This document shows positions 58,066-64,000 of a stretch of DNA of 64,000 nucleotides, piece by piece. The stretch is from the NCBI RefSeq assembly GCF_003050835.1, contig NZ_QAOJ01000009.1, positions 1 to 64,000 on the forward strand, given 5' to 3'. Each line of letters begins with the position of its first letter. Positions within the stretch are counted from its first letter, which is position 1. A model generated the notes under the pieces. That model was not told where the DNA came from and ran no database searches. It saw nothing but the letters and a program-made list of their open reading frames with translations. A program made the translations under genes and the position numbers. Source of the DNA: Pseudomonas sp. GV071. Lineage in GTDB: Bacteria > Pseudomonadota > Gammaproteobacteria > Pseudomonadales > Pseudomonadaceae.

Positions 58066-59234
58066 GGCTGCACCTGAACGGTGGTCACGGGTGGCGGTTC
58101 ATCACTGAGCACTTCGATTTTCGCGCCGGGTTTCAAACGCGATTGGCCGTCACGAATCAGCACGGTACCGGCCTGAATATCGGCAGGCGCCACACCCTGG
58201 ATGATGTTCAGCTCGCTGTCCTGATACAGCACTTTCACCGGCACGCTTTCCACGGCATCGCCGTTGACCCGGTAGACGAAGTACTGCTCCAACCCGCGCT
58301 GCACCACCTGTGGCGGCACCACCAACGCGTCTTTGTCGACCGTGGTCTGCACCTTCACCGTCACCAACTGGCCCGGCCACAAGGTTTGCCCGCCATTGGC
58401 GAATTCGGCCTTGGCACGCAGGGTGCCGGTGGTGGCGCTAACCTGGTTGTCGATCAGGCGCAATTGGCCCTGGGCCAGCAGGGTGCCGGTTTGTTCGTGG
58501 TCGCTGAGGTAGGCATTTACCAGCGCCGGAGTGGGACCATTGAGCAATTGCTGCAAGGTCGGCAGCAGGTTTTGCGGCAGCGAGAACTCGACGGCAATCG
58601 GGTCGATCTGGGTAACGCTGAACAGGCCCTGGGCATCGCTCACGCGCAGAAAATTACCGGCGTCCACGGTGCGAATGCCGACGCGACCCGCCACCGGTGA
58701 ACGGATTTGCGTATAGGACAGCTGCACCTGCGCTGCAGCGATAGAGGCCTGGTTGCCCAGCACCGTGGCTTTCAGTTGGTCGTACAGCGCCTGCTGCTGG
58801 TCGAGGGTTTGCTTGGACACGCCGTCATCGACGCTGAGTACCTTGTAACGCTTGAGGTCCACCTCGGCGACATGCAACTGCGCCTGGCTTTGTCCAAGCT
58901 GCGCCTTGGCCTGGTCGAGGCTGGCGCGAATGGCGCGGTCATCGATCTGCGCCATCAGGTCGCCGGCTTTCACCCACTGGCCTTCTTTGACCAGCAACTG
59001 GGTCAGCACGCCATCGATCTGGGTGCGCACCACCACACTGTGCAGCGACAGTACCGTGCCGATGCCGCTGATATAACGCGGCACATCCTGCTGTTTGACC
59101 GCCACCACATGCACCGGAATACCCACCGGGCCGGTACTTTTGCCGGCCGCCGATTTGGGCAGAAAGCCTTTCACCGCAACGGCGACCACCACCAGGGCCA
59201 GAACGGATACCACGAGTTTGCTGCGAGTGCGCAT
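58062..59234 (-). CDS. RND periplasmic adaptor (MdtA-like)
   Basis: This 390-residue membrane fusion protein has an N-terminal anchor (KLVVSVLALVVVAVAVKGFLP), the first lipoyl half (SLHSVVVRTQIDGVLTQLLVKEGQWVKAGDLMAQID) and a coiled coil (QAKAQLGQSQAQLHVAEVDLKRYK). The second lipoyl half follows (LSYTQIRSPVAGRVGIRTVDAGNFLRVSDAQGLFSVTQIDPIAVEFSLP), as in the MdtA/AcrA group. It is first in the operon. No outer-membrane duct gene is nearby, so a duct encoded elsewhere must complete the pump. Confidence 0.88.
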   Translation of the reverse strand: MRTRSKLVVSVLALVVVAVAVKGFLPKSAAGKSTGPVGIPVHVVAVKQQDVPRYISGIGTVLSLHSVVVRTQIDGVLTQLLVKEGQWVKAGDLMAQIDDRAIRASLDQAKAQLGQSQAQLHVAEVDLKRYKVLSVDDGVSKQTLDQQQALYDQLKATVLGNQASIAAAQVQLSYTQIRSPVAGRVGIRTVDAGNFLRVSDAQGLFSVTQIDPIAVEFSLPQNLLPTLQQLLNGPTPALVNAYLSDHEQTGTLLAQGQLRLIDNQVSATTGTLRAKAEFANGGQTLWPGQLVTVKVQTTVDKDALVVPPQVVQRGLEQYFVYRVNGDAVESVPVKVLYQDSELNIIQGVAPADIQAGTVLIRDGQSRLKPGAKIEVLSDEPPPVTTVQVQP

Positions 59235-59525
59235 GCCAATGACGCCAGACCAGGAAATAGGGAAAAGGTAGCGTGCCCTTATACCTGTTCAAGACGGTCA
59301 TCAGGGTGACGGCTAAATGACCGGATTGTCAGTTTCGTGCCGCTTCGGGTGTACCGGTTGCCTACAGGATTTCAACGTGTAGGTGAGATAAGTGCGTCGC
59401 GGTGTTCATTTCCGAGCACATCCATTCACCTTCCCACAGTCGCCTCGGCTCGGTCCGGCAGCCAGCGACGCCGCTCAGTCCGTAAGTTTTGCAGCCTCGC
59501 CACGCTGCCAAAACGAGACGCCTAC

Positions 59526-59756
59526 ATGGATGTGCACAGTCGTTTTTCCCGCTGCATCGCTCGCCTGTTGGTAGGCGTGCTGGTTGCAAATCCGCTACTC
59601 AGCACCGCCGCTGAACTCGCCGTAGATGCCGCCGGGAGCGCCACTTCAATTACCCAGGCCGCCAACGGCGTGCCGGTGGTGAACATCGCCACACTCAGTT
59701 CTAATTTCACCAAGTCGTACCGTTATTTTTTGGAGGTACGAGACGACTCGTACTAA
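59526..59756 (+). pseudogene. 5' fragment of a filamentous-haemagglutinin/CdiA-type exoprotein gene
   Basis: These 76 codons read MDVHSRFSRCIARLLVGVLVANPLLSTAAELAVDAAGSATSITQAANGVPVVNIATLSS. That is the signal region and the first strand of the two-partner-secretion domain of haemagglutinin/CdiA-like proteins, where QAANGVPVVNIAT leads into the TPS fold. After about residue 60 the sequence changes to FTKSYRYFLEVRDDSY and stops, so the remaining thousands of codons are gone. No tpsB/cdiB partner is present on either side. It is probably a deletion remnant with no function. Confidence 0.72.
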
Positions 59757-59840
59757 AAGTTGCTATGTTTTTTAATGTCTTGTACGTGAGTTAATAGAAG
59801 GGTAAGGCGTTTTTAAATTGACTAAAAAATGGGGGCATGA

Positions 59841-59868
59841 AAAAAGGGGGCAGATCTGTCCCCTTTTT
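59841..59868. terminator. 28-bp palindrome with flanking A- and T-runs
   Basis: AAAAAGGGG-GCAGATCTGT-CCCCTTTTT is a near-perfect palindrome that can act as a bidirectional terminator. It lies between the exoprotein fragment and the DUF4240 gene. Confidence 0.6.
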
Positions 59869-60009
59869 CCTATAGGTTTAAAAGTATCCCTGATAATGCC
59901 ATTTAAAATCTCTTTTCTACTATGGATAGTAATTAACTCAATGATGATGCCTGATGTCCTCATGGTTAGCGCTTCAGAAAAAATAGGCTCATTTAAAAAT
60001 GGAAAATAT

Positions 60010-60585
60010 ATGAATAAAGATGAATTTTGGGTGCTGGTCGAGTCCTTCAAGAAGACTAGTGCAGGTGATCAGGATGTTTTTCTGGACGTTGCTGAAAATG
60101 TACTGGAAGGAATGTCAGATGAAGAAGTAACTGATTTTAGGTTGTACCTTAGCGCTTATTTTTCTGCAGTTGAGAACAATATATGGTTGATGTTGGCGCA
60201 AAAAGTGATAAACGGTGCAGTAACTGATGATACAAATCAACACTTTGTTTTGTGGCTTATATCCCAAGGAAAAGATGCTTATTTTTCAGCGCTAAAAGAT
60301 CCTGACTCATTGGCTAGTCTGGAAGAAATAGATTTTGGAGTCGGCGAATTTGAACAATTGATGTTGATTGGAGGCATTGAAAGTCTCCAACGATTTGCTC
60401 CCTCTCCATCCAGAAGGGAGGCTGTTGATCAGGACGCAAGGTTCGATATTGTTTATAAGGATGAGATTCTCGGGGATCCTGTTGATGGGGCTGTTTTTGA
60501 CGCTTATTTCAATAGTATCCCTAAATATCTTCCCAGGTTGGTCGAGCGGGCTAAAAAAGAAGGCTTTAATTGGCAATCACGTTAG
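60010..60585 (+). CDS. DUF4240-domain protein, possible orphan immunity protein
   Basis: This 191-residue protein begins MNKDEFWVLVESFKK and contains FRLYLSAYFSAVENNIWLMLAQKVINGAVTDDTNQHFVLWLISQGKDAYFSALKDPDSL, the pattern of DUF4240. Members of this family are found in polymorphic-toxin loci, among other places. The gene is much richer in A and T than its neighbours, a sign of transfer. It lies just after a truncated CdiA/haemagglutinin gene, so it is plausibly an immunity gene left after the toxin was lost. ATG 60010 is chosen by family alignment; the frame is open from 59818 with a hydrophobic stretch that is probably not translated. Confidence 0.65.
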   Translation: MNKDEFWVLVESFKKTSAGDQDVFLDVAENVLEGMSDEEVTDFRLYLSAYFSAVENNIWLMLAQKVINGAVTDDTNQHFVLWLISQGKDAYFSALKDPDSLASLEEIDFGVGEFEQLMLIGGIESLQRFAPSPSRREAVDQDARFDIVYKDEILGDPVDGAVFDAYFNSIPKYLPRLVERAKKEGFNWQSR

Positions 60586-60754
60586 GCGTGAGGCTACCCT
60601 TTACGTATCATGTGGATTAACTCTGATCTTACCCAGCAATCGAAAAAAAGGGGGCCGATTCATTAAGTTTCTATAATTCAGGGTTGAATAATAAATCTGA
60701 ACCACCCCCGATATTTCGGACACCTATGAAAGGGGGCGATCCCCGAGGAGGTGT

Positions 60755-61051
60755 TTGGTGGAACAACGTAATCGGTTTACAGCAGAGTTCAAGCGCGAAG
60801 CTGTCCGTCTTCTGAAGACATCCGGCAAGCCAGCCGCCGTCGTCGCTCGCGAGTTAGGCATCCCGCGAAACCGGCTCTACAAATGGACCCAAGACATGCA
60901 GGACAAGGGCGATCAAGCGTTCCAAGGCAGTGGTCGTCCGAAAGCCAGCAGCGATGAGCTAAGTGCGTTGAGGCGCGAGAATGCGCGGCTGAAGGAAGAG
61001 AACGAGATTCTAAAAAAGGCGGCGGCGTACTTTGCGCGAGAGCTGTCGTGA
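60755..61051 (+). CDS. IS3-family transposase OrfA
   Basis: This 98-residue protein has a helix-turn-helix (RFTAEFKREAVRLLKTSGKPAAVVARELGIPRNRLYKWTQDM) and a C-terminal leucine-zipper-like coil (ELSALRRENARLKEENEILKKAAAYFAREL). The start is GTG 60755 with GGAGG upstream. A slippery A6G run at 61012-61018 in the right frame would allow a -1 shift into OrfB; the OrfB frame is open from there. OrfA binds the ends and helps control transposition. Confidence 0.9.
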   Translation: MVEQRNRFTAEFKREAVRLLKTSGKPAAVVARELGIPRNRLYKWTQDMQDKGDQAFQGSGRPKASSDELSALRRENARLKEENEILKKAAAYFARELS

Positions 61052-61911
61052 AGTACGCCTGGATCAGAAGCCAAAAGACTTACTCAGTACGCAAGATGTG
61101 CCAGGTACTCTCGGTTTCCACCAGTGGTTACTACGCTTGGGCCGGGCGTAAACCAAGCGCCAGCAACCTAGATAACGCCCGACTGTTGAGCCAAATACGG
61201 CTGCTGCATACGCAAAGCCGAGAGGCTTATGGAGCAGAGCGGATATGGCATGCGCTGCGTCGAAAGGGAGAGACGTGTGGGCGAAATCGAGTGCAACGGT
61301 TACGTCAGATCAACCAGATCCAAAGCCGCCGCCGGCGGCGTTATGTGCATGCAAGAGCGCCTTATCAGCGTCAGGCCGTTGCACCAAACAGATTGAAATG
61401 GCCATTTGTTAGCCCCGGTCGTGATCGAGTTTGGGTAGCGGACATTACCTTCATACCGACTCGTCAGGGCTGGTTGTATCTGGCGGCAATACTGGACTTG
61501 TACACACGCCGAATCGCGGGCTGGGCAATGGGCGAGCGAGCGGACCAACAGCTAGCCAGCGCCGCCTTGAATATGGCTTTGCAAGGACGTAAGCAGGTGG
61601 AAGAAACGATTCATCACAGCGATCAAGGTGTGCAATACACCAGCAACGCGTATCGGCAGCAACTCGAAACCGAACAGCTAGTGGTAAGCACCAGCCGCAA
61701 AGGTATGCCGTATGACAACGCCGTTATGGAGAGTTTTTTCGGCTCGCTGAAACAAGAGCTGACGCACCACGAGGACTTCGCAAGCCGTGACCAGGCACGC
61801 GTTCAGGTTTTTGATTACATCGAGGTCTTTTACAACCGTCAGCGGATGCACAGTGCTCTCGGATACCGTACACCGCTGGAGTTCAGCGCGATGAATGAAG
61901 TGCGTAATTAA
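61048..61911 (+). CDS. IS3-family transposase OrfB (DDE catalytic subunit)
   Basis: This 287-residue integrase-like protein has an HTH_21 region (LLSQIRLLHTQSREAYGAERIWHALRRKGETCGRNRVQRL). Its rve/DDE core has the first Asp in VWVADITFI near residue 133, the second in HHSDQGVQYTS near 193 and the Glu in DNAVMESFFGSLKQE near 229. The end YNRQRMHSALGYRTPLEF is typical of IS3. It starts at GTG 61048, overlapping OrfA by four bases, and is normally made as an OrfAB fusion by frameshifting. It appears intact. Confidence 0.92.
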   Translation: MKYAWIRSQKTYSVRKMCQVLSVSTSGYYAWAGRKPSASNLDNARLLSQIRLLHTQSREAYGAERIWHALRRKGETCGRNRVQRLRQINQIQSRRRRRYVHARAPYQRQAVAPNRLKWPFVSPGRDRVWVADITFIPTRQGWLYLAAILDLYTRRIAGWAMGERADQQLASAALNMALQGRKQVEETIHHSDQGVQYTSNAYRQQLETEQLVVSTSRKGMPYDNAVMESFFGSLKQELTHHEDFASRDQARVQVFDYIEVFYNRQRMHSALGYRTPLEFSAMNEVRN

Positions 61912-61985
61912 ACTGTCCGAGAAATCGGGGGTGGTTCAGATTGACCCCCCCTTTTCCCTTGCAGGCAAAAACTCGGTCCGCTTTT

Positions 61986-62079
61986 GTGGGAGGGGCTTCA
62001 GCCGCGATTCGTCGGACCTGAAAACGCTGCTGGTTCGACACGCTGAGATCAGATGCATCGCGGCTGAAGCCCCTCTCAC
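61986..62079. repeat. REP pair (type 1, widely spaced)
   Basis: GTGGGAGGGGCTTCAGCCGC (from 61986) and CATCGCGGCTGAAGCCCCTC (from 62057) are inverted around about 50 bases. They lie just after the IS element and before the ABC ATPase gene stop. Confidence 0.8.
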
Positions 62080-62097
62080 AGGGACCGAATTAGGCCA

Positions 62098-62901
62098 TCA
62101 ATGCCCGGTCAGCTCATTCAACAATTCATCTTTCAAGCGCTTCAATTCCGGCGAAGCGCGGTCACGCGGATGCGGCAGGTCCACGCGGATTTCGTGTTTG
62201 ATCCGCCCTGGGTAGGAGTCGAGCACGATCACCCGGTCGCCGAGGTACAGGGCTTCTTCCACATCATGGGTGACCATGATCATGGTGCTGCGCTGCTGCA
62301 CCCAGATGCGTTGCAGCTCGCCTTGCAGGTGCACGCGAGTCAAGGCGTCCAGGGCGCCAAGTGGTTCGTCGAGGAGCAGAATCTTTGGCTGGGTGATCAG
62401 CGCCCGGGCAATTGCCGCCCGTTGTGCCATGCCGCCAGATAGCTGGTGTGGGTAGGCTTGCTCGAAGCCGGTGAGGCCGACCAGGGCAATGTGCTCGGCG
62501 ACCAGCCGTTGTTTTTCCGCCTTGGCCAGCGGCTGGTTTTTCAGCGCCAGGGTGATGTTCTTTTCCACCGTCATCCATGGGAACAAACGGTGGTCCTGGA
62601 ACACGATGCCGCGCTCCAGGCTGGTGTCGGTGATGCGCTCACCGTCGAGCAGAATCTCGCCGCTGTAGTCGTTGTCGAGGCCGACGATAAGGCGCAGCAG
62701 GGTGGATTTGCCGCAGCCGCTGGCGCCGATGATGCTGACAAATTCACCCGGATTGACGTTCAGGTCGATGTTCTGCAGCACCTGCAGGGGCTGCCCTTCG
62801 ATGCGGTACTGCTTGGACAGGCCCTGAATCTGCAGGGCGCCCGGTAGCGCGGCAGCAGTGGCCAGCGGAGCATGTTGGAGTTGTGCGTTCACGGCGTTCA
62901 C
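62098..62901 (-). CDS. ABC importer ATPase (SsuB/TauB class)
   Basis: This 267-residue ATPase has Walker A GASGCGKSTLLRL near residue 59, the Q-loop VFQDHRLFPWMTVEKNI near 100, the signature LSGGMAQRAAIARALI near 152, Walker B ILLLDEPLGALDALTR near 170 and MVTHDVEEALYLGDRVIVL near 210, all typical of nitrate/sulfonate/taurine importers. The start is GTG 62901, or better GTG 62892 with AGGTG six bases before it. It follows the permease gene directly. Substrate is not certain; sulfonate or another organosulfur compound is likely. Confidence 0.88.
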   Translation of the reverse strand: MNAVNAQLQHAPLATAAALPGALQIQGLSKQYRIEGQPLQVLQNIDLNVNPGEFVSIIGASGCGKSTLLRLIVGLDNDYSGEILLDGERITDTSLERGIVFQDHRLFPWMTVEKNITLALKNQPLAKAEKQRLVAEHIALVGLTGFEQAYPHQLSGGMAQRAAIARALITQPKILLLDEPLGALDALTRVHLQGELQRIWVQQRSTMIMVTHDVEEALYLGDRVIVLDSYPGRIKHEIRVDLPHPRDRASPELKRLKDELLNELTGH

Positions 62902-63678
62902 CTATCCACGAATATTGCGCCAGCGCAGCAGGTAGCGGCTCAGGCGGGAAAACAGCAAGTTCATCAGGTAGCCACACAGGCCGATGCACAGCACGCAGAC
63001 CACAATGATCTCCATGCGCGCGCCAGCCTCGGCGTTCATCATCAGGTTGCCCAGGCCGGCACCGGAGGACAGGAACAGCTCACTGCCCACCGCCGTCACC
63101 CAGGCAAACGCCAGGGCGTGCAATACACCATTGGCAATACTCGGCAGCGCGGCCGGCAGCAGGACGTAAAAAAACTGCTGCAGGCGGCTGAGTTCCAGCA
63201 CCCGGCCGACCTCGCGGTAACGTTTGTCGACGCCGGTAAAACCCTCGTAGGTGTTGAGCACCATGGGGTAGAAGGCGGCGAGGGTGACGATCAGCACCTT
63301 GGAGGTTTCGCCGTTGCCAAACCACATGGCGATCAGCGGAATCCAGCCAAGCATCGGCACCTGGCGAATCGAATGAAACAGCGGGCCAACCAGGCGATCA
63401 GCGATTGTCGACAGCGCCATCAACACCCCGACGCTGACCCCAAAGACGATGCCCAGGGCAAGGCCGCTGCTGGTGCGCGCCAGGCTGGCGAGCAGGTTAG
63501 TGAGCAGCTCGCCATTGCCCAGCAGCTCGACAAAGGCGGCGCCGATGGTATTCACCGGCACCAATGCATAAGCCCAGGTGGCGCCCTGACGCGACAGGGC
63601 GTCCCACAGCAGCACCAACATCAGCGGTAGCACCAGGCCGCGCAGGCCCTGCAAACGGGTTAGATATTTCATCGTCAT
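62902..63678 (-). CDS. ABC importer permease (SsuC/TauC class)
   Basis: This 258-residue inner-membrane permease has about six helices, and the BPD_transp_1 loop is clear: SIRQVPMLGWIPLIAMWFGNGETSKVLIVTLAAFYPMVLNTYEGFTGVDKRYREVGRVLELS near residues 118-180, the EAA-type contact for the ATPase. It starts MTMKYLTRLQGLRGLVLPLMLVLLWDALSRQ. It lies between a second permease (three bases upstream) and the ATPase (immediately downstream), showing a two-permease importer. Confidence 0.87.
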   Translation of the reverse strand: MTMKYLTRLQGLRGLVLPLMLVLLWDALSRQGATWAYALVPVNTIGAAFVELLGNGELLTNLLASLARTSSGLALGIVFGVSVGVLMALSTIADRLVGPLFHSIRQVPMLGWIPLIAMWFGNGETSKVLIVTLAAFYPMVLNTYEGFTGVDKRYREVGRVLELSRLQQFFYVLLPAALPSIANGVLHALAFAWVTAVGSELFLSSGAGLGNLMMNAEAGARMEIIVVCVLCIGLCGYLMNLLFSRLSRYLLRWRNIRG

Positions 63679-63681
63679 CTC

Positions 63682-64000
63682 CTAGCGCGCTTGCCAGCGG
63701 AACAGACGGCGTTCCAGCAGACGGAAGCCGAAATCCAGCGCAAAACCAATCACCCCGGTGACCACCACGCCGACCATCACAATGTCGATGCGCAGCATTT
63801 GTCGGCCCATCTCGATCATCTGCCCCAGGCCACTGTCGGCCGCCAGCAATTCAGCCGCCACCAGCACCACCCAGGCGCGGGTGAGGCTGATACGCAGGCC
63901 GGTGATGATGGGGGGCGCGGCAGCGGGAAACGCGATCTCGCGCACCAGGGTCGGCCAGGGCAGGCGGAACACATTGGCCACCTCGAAATAGCTGCGCGGA
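63682..64000 (-). CDS. ABC importer permease, second subunit (partial at window edge)
   Basis: The C-terminal part of a second SsuC/TauC-like permease is present: SYFEVANVFRLPWPTLVREIAFPAAAPPIITGLRISLTRAWVVLVAAELLAADSGLGQMIEMGRQMLRIDIVMVGVVVTGVIGFALDFGFRLLERRLFRWQAR. The frame stays open to base 64000, so the start is outside the window; a GTG at 63981 is internal. It pairs with the permease three bases downstream. Two different permeases instead of one suggest a heterodimeric channel. Confidence 0.82.
   Translation of the reverse strand, partial: PRSYFEVANVFRLPWPTLVREIAFPAAAPPIITGLRISLTRAWVVLVAAELLAADSGLGQMIEMGRQMLRIDIVMVGVVVTGVIGFALDFGFRLLERRLFRWQAR

Larger units (their letters stand above)
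60694..61942 (+). mobile_element. IS3-family insertion sequence (about 1.25 kb)
   Basis: The left end 60694-60722 and right end 61914-61942 are inverted, sharing AATCTGAACCACCCCCGAT and CGGACA with two to three mismatches. They enclose orfA and orfB of an IS3-type transposase. The outer bases (AATC...GATT) continue the inverted repeat; no clear target-site duplication was found next to either end. The element looks intact and its base composition differs from the AT-rich DNA to the left. Confidence 0.88.

Noticed and set aside
59818..60009. N-terminal extension of the DUF4240 gene, with a hydrophobic segment
   Set aside because: The family start is at MNKDEFW (60010), and the extension runs through the palindrome at 59841-59868. 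It is more likely leftover DNA of the deleted locus.
60640..60665. A second terminator or copy of the 59841 palindrome before the IS element
   Set aside because: It has the A-run and G-run (AAAAAAAGGGGG) but not the matching second arm, so no hairpin forms.
60694..61942. Target-site duplication for the IS3 element
   Set aside because: Bases next to the left end (AAA or ATA) and right end (TGA or GAC) do not match at any reasonable boundary.
1..64000. CRISPR array, tRNA or rRNA genes, prophage genes
   Set aside because: No regularly spaced direct repeats, no cloverleaf-like or rRNA segments and no phage structural or integrase genes were recognised while reading both strands.

Overview
The window reads as chromosome of a fluorescent Pseudomonas (P. 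fluorescens group). The reasons are high GC, the gene order opmQ-pvdT-pvdR-fpvR / fpvI-pvdA, which matches the pyoverdine export and regulation locus of P. aeruginosa, consensus PvdS promoters, a Pseudomonas-type riboswitch-controlled cob cluster, a family I.1 lipase with its foldase, and two families of Pseudomonas-like REP hairpins scattered between genes. No rRNA, tRNA, CRISPR array or phage was seen.

Layout. 0-0.8 kb: two head-to-head copies of a long non-coding repeat. 0.8-2 kb: an RraB-family protein and a class I glutamine amidotransferase. 2-2.6 kb: a palindromic repeat and a candidate minus-strand small RNA with a strong terminator. 2.6-6.6 kb: circularly permuted ATP-grasp, alpha-E, transglutaminase and Anbu (proteasome-like) genes. 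7-14.8 kb: pyoverdine export (opmQ, pvdT, pvdR), the anti-sigma/sigma pair fpvR/fpvI around a Fur-box-like site, and pvdA. 14.8-19.6 kb: an organosulfur operon (binding protein and two FMNH2-dependent monooxygenases) behind a sigma-54 promoter, divergent from a sigma-54 activator without a receiver domain. 19.6-25.8 kb: TatD, an MltF-like transglycosylase, a 140-bp palindromic element, DoxX, lif-lipA, and a methyltransferase-like gene with a long structured leader. 25.9-29.1 kb: an acyl-CoA dehydrogenase, an amidohydrolase-like protein and a CaiB/AMACR-family gene. 29.1-38 kb: housekeeping and hypothetical genes (NIPSNAP, SprT, YIP1, J-domain, DUF547, TtcA, DNA glycosylase, sirtuin, two NlpC/P60 lipoproteins, O-methyltransferase, HNH).

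38-47.4 kb: a cobalamin riboswitch followed by cobO, cobB, bluB, cobD (cbiB), cobC, cobQ, a REP pair, then cobP, cobU (cobT), alpha-ribazole phosphatase and cobV (cobS). Together these carry out adenosylation, side-chain amidation, aminopropanol attachment, lower-ligand synthesis and nucleotide-loop assembly. 47.8-52.7 kb: two AraC-type regulators, a signal-less trypsin-like protein, a flavin reductase-like protein and PpnN. 52.9-59.2 kb: an RND adaptor and pump in line with a two-component system. 59.5-61.9 kb: an accessory patch with the first 76 codons of a filamentous-haemagglutinin/CdiA-type exoprotein, an AT-rich orphan DUF4240 gene (possible immunity gene) and an IS3-family element. 62.1-64 kb: an ABC importer of the sulfonate/taurine/nitrate class, cut by the window edge.

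Most likely to repay attention: the CdiA-like deletion scar with its orphan gene, the Anbu operon, the amidohydrolase that has lost metal-ligand positions, the candidate small RNA at 2.2-2.5 kb, and the structured leader at 25.26-25.40 kb. All names are by inspection of protein and DNA motifs; no database search was run.
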